64,000 nt of DNA from Lycium barbarum (Eukaryota; Streptophyta; Magnoliopsida; Solanales; Solanaceae): positions 46,150,950 to 46,214,949 of the forward strand of contig NC_083348.1 of assembly GCF_019175385.1 (NCBI RefSeq). The letters are read 5' to 3'. A model generated the notes under the pieces. It was not told where the DNA came from. It did no database searches and saw nothing but the letters and a program-made list of their open reading frames with translations. Made by a program: the position numbers and the translations under genes. Positions within the stretch are counted from its first letter, which is position 1, and the number at the start of each line of letters is the position of its first letter. Shown one piece after another: positions 22,390 to 31,762 of the stretch.

Positions 22390-22949
22390 TTACGTATATG
22401 CTTTGGACGATATGTTCTACGACAGCCTTGGTGGCTCATGTATGATGTGTTTGATATATGCGACCGCTTAAGACCACATCTGCCCTTAATATCTGTAATA
22501 ATCTATATATGTTGGATATGGATAAGTCATTGATATGCTGATTTGGTAAGTAAGCGTGTATGGGTGTCCATCTCGGGCACTAGTCACGGCCCACGGGGTT
22601 GGGTCGTGACAAGCCTAGCCCACTGGGTCAGTTGATGGCTCATCTTCCTCTTCTGTAGTCATGCGCCCTACGGAGCAGGGCATGCCGACACCAGTGGGCC
22701 GCGATAGAGGTCGTGGCGGAGCTCCCAGTTCTAGCGGTCCTTCGAACCGCATATATGCTTTGGCCAGCCGACAGGACCCGGAGGCGTCACCAAACGTGGA
22801 CACAGGTATATTATTGGTCTTTTTTCCGAGATGTATATGCATTGATAGGTCTAGGCTCTACTTTATCATATATTTTCCCCCTCCCGGTTGCTAGTAGAAT
22901 TGGGATAAGACCCGAATCGATAGAACCGTTCGAGGTGGCCATACATACA

Positions 22950-23991
22950 GATGAAAGGTGAATATTGGGGATTTAAAAGGTTAACACGGTAATTGTATAG
23001 TCAGAAAAGTAAAAGACCCTCTCTAGGTCAGAGGGAGACACGTTACGAGAATGTTTTGGAAGTTGTTAGGATACCGACTTGCTCTAGATTATGTGATAAA
23101 GGTCGTGCGGGGAAGTGGATGCCATTATACCAGCATTAACGCACCGAAATGCATCAAAGTTTCGAGGTTAAGCGTGCTAGGGCGAGAGAAATTTTAGGAT
23201 GGGTCACCCCCTGGGAAGTGCACTAAAAGTTCCATAAATGTAGATATAAGAGACAAATGGGAAATTAGGGTGACCTAAAGAAAATTAGAATATGCGGAGT
23301 GGTTAGAAATCTTAAAAAAAAATCGCGTAGGCTAAGGCGGACTAGATCGATGAAGAAGAAGAAAGCGCATCACAACTCTGGAATTAGGGTGAGTTTGAAT
23401 AGCGTTTGGAAATATTTTGTAAGCGAGAGGATGATGAATATATATGTATGCATATGATATCCCATTTACAACCGTATTGATCAATAGGGGAATCCGAGCA
23501 AACAGTGTTACGATGTATGGAAGACATTAGTTGAATGGAGTTCAAGAGACAAAACGAAAGGTATGGTAGAGATTACAAGGTAAATTGATACTGGGTTAAG
23601 GCTGGAAAGTCCTAATACAACAATATTCGGGAACAGAAAGAAAGTGAGTACGTAGAGGGTAAGGAGCTCCGAAGTGTTAGAAATGTCAAAGGAAAGGAGT
23701 ATGGGTGTGTAAAGCCTCCAAGCGAGAGACGACGGGCAAAGCATGAAACTATTTGAGTAGAAATTCGAAGGACAGGTCTGTAAAAGAATTAGAGTGCGGT
23801 AGTATGGGACAAAAGAGGAATAGACCCAAGGAATGTTAAGGGTGAAAATAGGGAGAGCATATGGGAGTTGACGCAATTGATTAGAAAACCCATGACATGG
23901 AATAAGGATTCATATGGAGACCGAGAGGGTCGGTTATAAAGAAGATAGGATGAAACATAAGGAATGGGTATGAAAGAAAGGACAACTTGGC
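22950..23991 (+). mobile_element. Non-autonomous internal segment within element 2, with 5S-derived part
   Basis: Between the gag/protease remnant and the pol remnant lies about 1.04 kb with no reverse transcriptase or RNase H. It is homologous, in inverted orientation, to 8060-8990: shared stretches include GTGAATATTG, CGACTTGCTCTA, the 5S-like block, GGAATTAGG, GAATAGCGTTTGGAA and ACAAAAGAGGAAT. So element 2 and the minus-strand elements share a family-specific internal domain that replaced the enzymatic part of pol. No convincing coding frame is seen. Confidence 0.8.
23117..23231 (+). pseudogene. 5S rRNA-derived segment, copy 2
   Basis: Opens GGATGCCATTATACCAGCAT, then GCACCG, GGTTAAGCGTGCTAGG, GCGAGAG and AGGATGGGTCACCCCCTGGG, collinear with plant 5S rRNA over about 110 bases. 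The A box, intermediate element and most of the C box of the Pol III internal promoter are readable; the C box has GTC for GTG. The 3' end diverges after GGGAAGTG. Flanks match those of copy 1, so it was present in a common ancestor element. Confidence 0.88.
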
Positions 23992-24660
23992 CGAATCCTC
24001 CATTGTGGAAGAAGTAAAGCAACGCCAATATGAGGCCCTGTATGGTAGGAAATGTAGGTCGCTGATTGGTTGGTTCGACGTTGGCGGACCAAGTTAATTT
24101 GCCCGGACATGGTTCAACAGATAGCCGATAAAGTGAAACTCATTCAGGAACGGTTACTAGCAGCTAGAGTCGACAGAAGTCATATGAAGACAATCGACGT
24201 CGACACCTAGAATTTTAAGTAGGCGATTGGGTATTTCCAAAAGTATCACCCATGAAGGGTACAATGAGATTCATCAAGAAAGGGAAGCTCATTCCGAAGT
24301 ATATTGGACCTTATCAAATCGTCCGTAAGGTAGGTAAAGTCTCCCATGAATTAGATCTACGATCTGATTTAAAAGCAGTGCATCCAGTCTTCCACGTGTC
24401 TACGCTCCGCAAATGCATTGGTGACCCTTCCAGAATATTCCCATAGATGATATCCAGGTGACAGAGGAACTATCCTACGAAGAGCAGCCAATAGCCATAC
24501 TGGATTGTCAGTTGAGAAGATTGAGTACTAAAGAAGTGGCTTCCGTTAATGTATTGTGGCGGAACAATAACAGGGAGGAGGTGACCTACGAACTGAAGGA
24601 GAAATGAAGAAGAAGTACCCTTACTTGCTTCCTATACTTACAGGTAAATTGAATTTCTAA
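23992..24660 (+). pseudogene. pol: Element 2 pol remnant with DDE core deleted
   Basis: Begins with the linker that follows RNase H in the intact element (AESSIVEEVKQRQYE) and jumps directly to the region after the integrase catalytic Glu (ALYGRKCRS), so about 830 bp with the zinc finger and DDE core are lost, at a TATGAG/TATGAA match. Then follow frameshifted pieces to the GPY/F module (24252-24446: [29 protein letters not shown]) and a chromodomain-like end with further frame changes. It cannot encode an active integrase. The untranslated stretch 24661-24753 holds nothing recognised. Confidence 0.88.
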
Positions 24661-24753
24661 AGTGGTTATGTTGATTGATGAGTGAACTGTATATGATGGC
24701 TATAAAGAAAAAGATTCCCCCACAGTGTTTATAAGACCCTATAAGACTAGTTT

Positions 24754-24789
24754 AACATTCGAGGACGAATGTTCTAAAGGGGGGGAGGA
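24754..24789 (+). promoter_or_regulatory. Pre-PPT hairpin and PPT of element 2
   Basis: Perfect 8-bp stems AACATTCG/CGAATGTT with loop AGGA at 24754-24773, then CTAAAGGGGGGGAGGA before the LTR start. Confidence 0.85.
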
Positions 24790-26909
24790 TGGTATATCCC
24801 GTATTTTGTAAATTCTGATATTTCAAGATAATTGCGAGAAGTTAAGGGCAAGGATATATTTTGAGCTTGTTTAATATACAAGTTGTTTATGAAAATTTTG
24901 ATGTGGAAATATTAAGAAAGGCTAGGGGTAAAAAGAGAAATTCACAAGGTGGTTCATGGTAATATTGAGGAAGGCTAAGGGAAAATTTAGAATTAGGAAA
25001 ATAATTTTTCATGAATTACAAAAAACAAAAAAAAAAATAGTAGTCATGAAACAAAAAGGGCCATGTGGCCGTCCAAGTTGGTGTGGGCCAAGGACCACAT
25101 GGAAGCTTAATATGGGTACATAAAAGATGAAAAATTCATCACATTTATCATCTTCAACACTTAGAAAGCTCAAGAAACTTGGAGAAGACAAAAAAAAAGG
25201 GTCATTCGACCATACATAGCCGAACAAGAACCTTGGAAAAGATTTGATCAAAAATTATCTTCTCCTAGAATTTCCACTAATTGGAAGGTCCTCTTTAACG
25301 TGAGATAGTTGTTGGAGCAATTAAACCACTCCTTGTTGCAAATTCATAACCCTAGCCAAGTGAGAAGTGTGGTGAAAAAGGTAAGGCTTAATCTCCTTTA
25401 CTATGTGTTAGAAATGATTTGTGCATGTTGTAGTATGTAGAAATGGATGAAATTCATGAAAATATGGATGTTATGTTGTGGCCGTGTAGGTATTGTGTAG
25501 TGTATAAGAGAATTAATCAATTTTTCTTAGTATTTTGGTTGTTGTTGTAATGGAATCTATGATGAAAATGAGAGTTTAATGATTCAAATTGAAGTTGAAA
25601 TTGGTGTGGGATGTTTTATAAGCCAATGTGATTTGAATGTAGTCTTCTTGTATTTATGGAAAATAATGTTGTTAGTGTGTGAATTGTTGGTGTAGTTCAT
25701 GAATTTGAAAGAAGGAAATGTGTTGTTATCGTTCTTGTTGAATTTGGAAGGTTTCGGGTGGAGTGGAGTTTTGGTTGGGTTGTTTTGAATATTGTGCGGA
25801 TTGTTTGAAGTGTTCTTGAGTTTGGTTTGTATTTGAGTGTGCGAGCATTGGTGTTAGCTTGATTGTATGTAGTTGAAGTGAATGTAAATGGAATGCCGTC
25901 GAATTATGTAAAAGGGAGTTGCTAGTGTTAGAATGTGTTTTGAATTAATTGTTGATGTTGATAATATGGTTGTTGGTATTGTTGTTGATGATCTGGCGGA
26001 GTTGAATTCTCGGGGTTGTTGAATTTACAGGGGAAATGCTGCCCAAATTTCTGTAGACAAGTGCTAGCTTAGGATTGAATTCCTAAGTACTTGTAGCTAA
26101 CGTTTAGTATTTAATGACGTTATTGTAGATCTTGCGAAAGCCAAGACTTAAGTTGGACTAGCGTAGGAAGCGGGCAAGGTATGTAAGGCTTACCCTTTCT
26201 TTCTTTTGGCATGATCCTTATGAAACAAACAAACGACGTATATGTGTGATATCAAAGAAACTCCTATTCTTAGAGCCACTACGATGGCTAATATTCTTGA
26301 TTTCCATGAGCTATTTCATATGGTTTTGATACGTATCTATGATTTCCGAAGCTCTATTTGATATGTTTCCGAGTTTGTCTATGATTCTTATTCACTTCTT
26401 GACATGAGTACGCTCGGTATAGTTGAGATTATTGTATGATTGAATAACGAGTAAAGCATAAAGAGTTCATGTCCCTAAAAGGGTTGTGTAAGTATTAATG
26501 CCTCTAACTTTTGTATACAGTCTTGGATTGCTTTGGAAACGTTCGTAGAGGTTCTGTGGTAAAAGTGTCCATAACTTTTTCATACTAAACCGGATTGACT
26601 CGAAACGTGTTTATGATCCTAAAGTGTCGATTTGCGTACTTACCTATCGAGTCTTAAGAAAAGTTGAGTTATGTGCATATAGTTTCTCACTACTCTGCTC
26701 GTGCATGCCTCAATATGTTTTTTTCACCGAGTCTCGGGCCGGGTATGTTATCATGCGCATTCCACTACATTGTTCACCGAGTCCCTCACTAGAGGGCCGG
26801 GTACGGTATATGTATATGATGACATGATGAGATGATGATATGTTATGACGGCCAGGAGGGCATATGATGACTTTATTCACCAAGTCCCTCACTAGAGGGC
26901 CGGGTACGG

Positions 26910-26945
<36 letters not shown>

Positions 26946-27391
26946 TGATGATATGATAGCATGCTGACATGATGACATGAATTTATTCACCGAGCCCCTC
27001 ACTAGAGGGCCGGGTACGGTATATGTATACTTATATTCATGATGACGTGATGACATGACTTTATCCACCGAGTCCCATAATGGGCCAGGTACGGTATATG
27101 ATATTGGTATGCTTGATTTTGTTTCGTAATGCATAGGTACAGCGTTATTTTCTTATTATCATACTTGTCTCCTAGAATGTGAATTTCAGTCATGATCTAC
27201 CTAATTGCATTTCATGCCTTACATGCTCAGTACATATTCCGTACTGACCCCCTTTCTTCGGGGATTGTGTTTCATGCCTGCAGGTACAGACGTGCACGTG
27301 GGTGACCCGACAGCTTAGGACATCTATCCTGTTGCTTTGGAGTGCTCCCTTGTTCCGGAGCCCATACTTTTGGTACAGATCCTTCCATTGG

Positions 27392-27443
<52 letters not shown>

Positions 27444-27755
27444 CTATTTCAGGGTACGGCGGGGCCCTGTCCCGCCATCTGATGTTGTTGTTACTCTTAG
27501 AGGCCTGTAGACATGTATGTGGATCGTGTGTCGTATTTGTTCAGTGATGTTTATATGGTTTGTGTTCGGCATTCCCCTACACTACGATGGCCTGACCGGC
27601 TTGTGTGCGACACTATAAGTAACGATTTAAACGATATACTGTCTTGTATGAATGAAAGTCCCTAATATGCTAAACGCAAGTAGATTTTGGCTAGTAGGTA
27701 TGTACGAGTGTCCATCTCGGGCAGTGGTCACGGCCTACGGGGTTGGGTCGTGACA
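24790..27755 (+). mobile_element. 3' LTR of element 2 (2966 bp)
   Basis: Starts TGGTATATCCCG (one change from TGTTATATCCCG) after the PPT and ends GGGTTGGGTCGTGACA. Contains a donor-like AAAAAGGTAAGG at 25376-25386, GAGTCCC hairpin repeats (26725-27095), twin-hairpin block (27228-27285), and (AT)n runs at about 26914-26941 and 27400-27440. It gives the full-length reference for the damaged 5' LTR at 13903-14475. Confidence 0.92.
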
Positions 27756-27874
27756 ATATCATTTCACGATTAAGAGTCCAGTAAGATTATGAGTATAACG
27801 AGAACCAGCGGATTCGCTCGGCTCTAAATGAGGGTCGGGTGCCCATCATGCCCTATCAGAATTAGGGTGTGACA
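27756..27874 (+). mobile_element. LTR end fragment, family 2
   Basis: Ends TTAGGGTGTGACA and contains GGATTCGCTCGGCTCTAAAT and GGTCGGGTGCCC, matching the last ~100 bp of the family-2 LTRs that end at 31654 and 37104. Its left part is cut by the 3' LTR of element 2. The next bases (27875 on) are again an interior part of an LTR, so two LTR remnants are abutted here. Confidence 0.65.
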
Positions 27875-27998
27875 TATGTATTTTTTGGTAAGGGTATGCC
27901 GGGGGCCTGTCCCGACTTATGTGCTTCCGTCATATTCTTAGAGGCTTTTGCAGACAGATTCCTGTGTACAGCTCAGTTATGCTTTGTTAGTGGATATA

Positions 27999-30900
27999 TG
28001 TTATATCCCATATTTTCATATATTGGGACGTTTTAAACTAAGCGTGACAAGTTAAAGACAAGACTATTTTAAGATACGGAGTAGAGATTTTAACTTCCGG
28101 TTTCGTTTCAAGTCATAATTCAACTACAATTTCGTTTGGCATTGATATATTAATGAAAAGTGGGATTAAACTAACCATTAGTGGGATTGGGAACCAAAAA
28201 AAAAAAAATCTGCCCATATTGTTTTCCATGTGTAGCCTAGATTAGTGCCATGGTCAAAGGTTATTGACCCAAGATTAGTGTGGTACACATGTCCAAGTCT
28301 TGTAGGGAATACACATAATGAAAAATCAGATTTACTCCACAACTCACTACACCATTTCAACACTTACAAGTTAAGAACACATAGAGAGAGAAAAGGAAAC
28401 TCTTGACCTAGAGTTAGTCGAAAGTGAGGTCCAAATTTGTTCCAAAAAAATCAGTTTTCTTCCTCAAATCAACTCCTCATTTAGTGTACAAGAATGTGTA
28501 GTAGTTGTTGAAACGAAACCAAGAAGTGAAGCACCTCAATAGTGTTGAAAATTCGTCCAAAGTGAAGAACAAGATTGTAAGGTAAGAATGCTTATTGTTC
28601 TTGTGTTTCATGACGATTTGAATGTATAGTTCATGCATGATTGTTGTTGGATTGTTGTTGTAGTTGAAGTAGAGAGTTAGCCATGAGTATTGGTGAAGTC
28701 ATGGTTGATTTCATTTTGCTTGTATTGTTGATGAATTGAATATGTATCAACATAAGTAAATGAACAAAGGTTGTAGAAGTTTGTTTGTGATGTGGCATGT
28801 TGGATATTGGACTGTTTTTCTAAAAATTAAAGTGAGCCATGGGTTGAAGACTCTAATGAAATCATGTCTAATCTTCTTGTACATGTATTGGAAATGGATT
28901 GAATGTGTTGTAGTTTGGATAAAAGGATGAAAATCATGAAGTTGTTGGACTAGTGTTAAAGCCGTGTAAAGGGACTGTTTTAGGGGAGATTATGGACTGT
29001 TTTGTGCCACATTTTGATTGTTGTTGTTATGGACATTGTGGTGTATTGTATGCATGTTAAATATGTGAATTAAGGTGCTAAAGAAATGAATTATGTTGAA
29101 GCATACAAGCAGTCCAAAACAGTGGACTGTTTTAGTGCTAGAGGTGAAATTGTATGTGTTGAGTGTTGATTCTTGTTATGAACGTTTAGTGGAAGTGAAG
29201 CATAATGATTCAAGTTGAAATTGATATGAATTGTGGGCTGTTGTAAGAATGGAAATGATGCTAAAACAGTTCCAAGAATCATGAAAGTAATGTCATTAAA
29301 CATGTTGTTGTCGTTGTAAGGTTTTTGTGTCGACAAGGTAGTTGTTTGCGTACGAATTTGGTGATATATTTATCGTGTGACTGCTGGTCGTATTTTACTG
29401 AAATTATATGAAATGAAGACATGAAATAATGTGTAAGAATCATATGTGGTTTGCTTGGTATGTTCGTAAACGTTTGCAAGAATTCCGGGCACCTTTATGT
29501 TGTTGGTTAGGGACTGTTTTAGGCGTGTTGTTGATTAGGGACTGTTTTGGACGTGTTGTGGTTAGGAACTGTTTTGGACATGTTGTATTCTTTAAATTGG
29601 AAATACTAATGATAGTTAAGAATATATATTGTATTTACGTTGTTTGGGTTGTTGTAAAGTTGTTACACGAAAACGTTAAGGCTACGGATTATTAGGAGTA
29701 ACTTGAGAATGTAGTAGCCGTATGTGAATCGTTATGGAATGTTGTGAATGTGGTCTATTTGGAATGTTATGTGGGCTGTCCGGATTGGTATTGAACATAT
29801 GATTATTGATGTTGGGGTGGTTGTATGTAGTTGATTTGAATGCGAACGAAACGTCGTCTAAATGTTTGAAAGGGATTGTTGACGTTAAAGTACGTATTGA
29901 ATTCCCTCGTAGACTAATTGTAGCTCTTGATATCTTGATATAGGATAAGTGTTTTTGGGCAGCAAGTACAAGTTATAATACGACTAAACGCTAAAGGTAT
30001 GTAAAGCCTATTCCTTCTTTCTTTTGGCATGTCCTAGACGTAAATATGAAACGATATGAACCTTGGGGTAAATTCTATTCTCTAGTTCCATGTATGACTT
30101 ATGATTCTATATTTTATTAAGGTTGTTGTCATGTGCCTACAATATGAGTGACTAATGAATAATGCATGAAAGTTCCTATTCTTAAAGAATTGCACAACTA
30201 GAGACATACTTGACTTTTAAAAGCTACATCATGTTAAAGTGATACATGTACATGAAATCTGAAACGTTTCTTGTAATAGTTTGTTATGAGACTTAAAATG
30301 AACTGAATATGAATATTATTTTGACACTTTAGAGCTGGTTAGTTGATTATCCATTGAGTCTAAAAATATGAATTGCACATATGTGGTTGCTCATTATTCT
30401 GCTCGTGCTTACCGCTATATCCTTCACTGAGTCCCGGGCCAGGACACGTTTTCATGCGCATGTTTACTACATTATTCACCGAGTCCCTCATTAAAGGGCC
30501 GGGACACGTTATATATATATATATGATGATATGATGATATGATAATGTGATGATATTATGATATGGAGATGGCGGCCAGGAGGGCATATATTCCTTATTA
30601 CCGAGTCCCTCATTAAAGGGTCGGGACACGTACATGTTTATGTTTATGATTCTATGATTATAATTACTGAGTCCCTCATTAAAGGGCCGGGACACGATAT
30701 ATATGTTATATACAGAATGATTATGCAGCTTTGATTACAAAACTCTATAATGACATTGATATGAGAATTATATAGATGGAATATGTTCAAAGGCAAGTTT
30801 TATGAAAATTCTGGTTGTTGCATTGAGTCCTACATACCTTGTCTCAATATAAGTCTATTATTATGTTTCAAGATTTACATGCTCAGTACATATTCCGTAC

Positions 30901-31474
30901 TGACCCCCTTTCTTCGGGGGGCAGCGTTCATGCCCGCAGGTACAGACGCTCATTTTGGAGATCCGCCGGCTTAGGATACCTATTCAGCTATTTTGGACTG
31001 CTCCTTTGTTCCGGAGCCTAGCTTGTGGTATAACTTCCTTTGTTGTATATATAAGTGTTTATTCGGGTACGGCGGGGCCCTGTCCCGCCATATGATACGG
31101 TCATTACTCTTAGAGGTCTGTGGACATCGGTGTGGGTCTGTTTGTAGTTGTTGATGCGTTTTACGTCTATGACTTATGTTTGGGGCGTACCCATTCGTAA
31201 TGGCAGCCTTGTCGGCTTGCATATGTATGTATCGTGGCAGCCTTGTCGACTTGCGTAGGAATATATATATATATATGTTGTTGTTTAAAAAGTGCAACTC
31301 CTCAGGAGACAGGTGCCTAAGACAAACAAAACTTGACAACTTAAAAATAATGTCCTATTTTTTTTTATGTACAAATGAGATCATGACATGCTAATTGCAA
31401 ATGACTACAGTTAATAGATAATATGAGTGTCCAACTCGGGCACTAGTCACGGCCTACGGGGTTGGGTCGTGACA
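27999..31474 (+). mobile_element. Solo LTR, family 1 (3476 bp)
   Basis: Starts TGTTATATCCCAT, ends GGGTCGTGACA, flanked by ATATA at 27994-27998 and 31475-31479. It contains a donor-like AAGGTAAGAA at about 28580, GGACTGTTTT direct repeats (28975-29580), GAGTCCC hairpin repeats (30425-30705) and the twin-hairpin block (about 30881-30941). It is the same subfamily as 17805-21007 and the minus-strand LTRs of element 5. Confidence 0.93.
30425..30705 (+). repeat. GAGTCCC hairpin repeats in solo LTR
   Basis: Four clear copies of GAGTCCCTCATTAAAGGG[C/T]CGGGACACG with one GAGTCCCGGGCCAGGACACG at the start. The stem here is CCCT with AGGG (CCCTCATTAAAGGG), a third variant of the same hairpin. Confidence 0.78.
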
Positions 31475-31657
31475 ATATATTGACGTCGCGGGCCTATTTT
31501 ATATATATACGTATGCCTGATATTATACTCACAGTTGGCCTTCTTGGCCTTATTTTTCCGTTTAAGACATAGAGGATGCGAGTTATCAGTTGGTTCGCTC
31601 GGTTTTGTAAGATGCCGGGCGCCAATTACACCTCACCAAGGTTGGGGTGTGACAAAG

Positions 31658-31669
31658 TGGTATCAGAGC
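31658..31669 (+). other. Primer-binding site of element 3
   Basis: TGGTATCAGAGC, three bases after the LTR end at 31654. The leader follows (31670-31762), is split by a solo LTR, and resumes at 34113-34209, ending ATTTCAG two bases before the gag ATG. Confidence 0.92.
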
Positions 31670-31762
31670 GGGTCTGTCCTAGGGTTGTCTGCAAGCCGTG
31701 TCTAGAAGAGTCCTATTTATGGTGTGCAGTGCGCCACACTTATAAACAGGAGGCTGCAAGGC

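Larger units (their letters stand above)
15945..22611 (+). mobile_element. Solo LTR, family 1 (about 3.46 kb without its own insertion)
   Basis: Starts TGTTATATCCCGC and ends GGGTCGTGACA, flanked by AGCCT at 15940-15944 and 22612-22616. It is inserted in gag of element 2. It is itself split at 17804 by another solo LTR. It carries a donor-like AAGGTAAGAA at about 16509, GAGTCCC hairpin repeats (21400-21890), the twin-hairpin block (about 22010-22072) and an (AT)n run near 22352-22387. No internal domain remains. Confidence 0.92.
14679..22960 (+). pseudogene. gag: Element 2 gag and start of protease, split by solo LTR
   Basis: Gag is the capsid/nucleocapsid precursor. The first ATG that fits the family start ([13 protein letters not shown]) is at 14679. 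A TGA at 14880 (likely from CGA) and a one-base frame change near 15010 break the N-terminal part. From about 15017 a long open stretch carries the retrotransposon gag core ([33 protein letters not shown]), a basic linker and the CCHC knuckle [14 protein letters not shown]. At 15944 the solo LTR intervenes. Gag resumes after the second AGCCT (22612-22616) with the Gly/Ser-rich end and [10 protein letters not shown], then a frameshifted protease start (GLGSTLSYIF in place of [10 protein letters not shown]), ending near 22960. It is not functional. Confidence 0.88.
27875..31654 (+). mobile_element. 5' LTR of element 3 (family 2), truncated and split
   Basis: 27875-27998 and 31480-31654 together form the end of a family-2 LTR, ending GTTGGGGTGTGACA directly before the primer-binding site. 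The sequence GTTGGCCTTCTTGGCC to the end matches the 3' LTR at about 36982-37104. The left part with the TGTTACACC start is missing. A solo LTR (27999-31474) splits it. Confidence 0.8.

Noticed and set aside
23117..23231. Functional 5S rRNA gene
   Set aside because: Many changes, a divergent 3' end and no tandem 5S array; the block is embedded in retroelement sequence.
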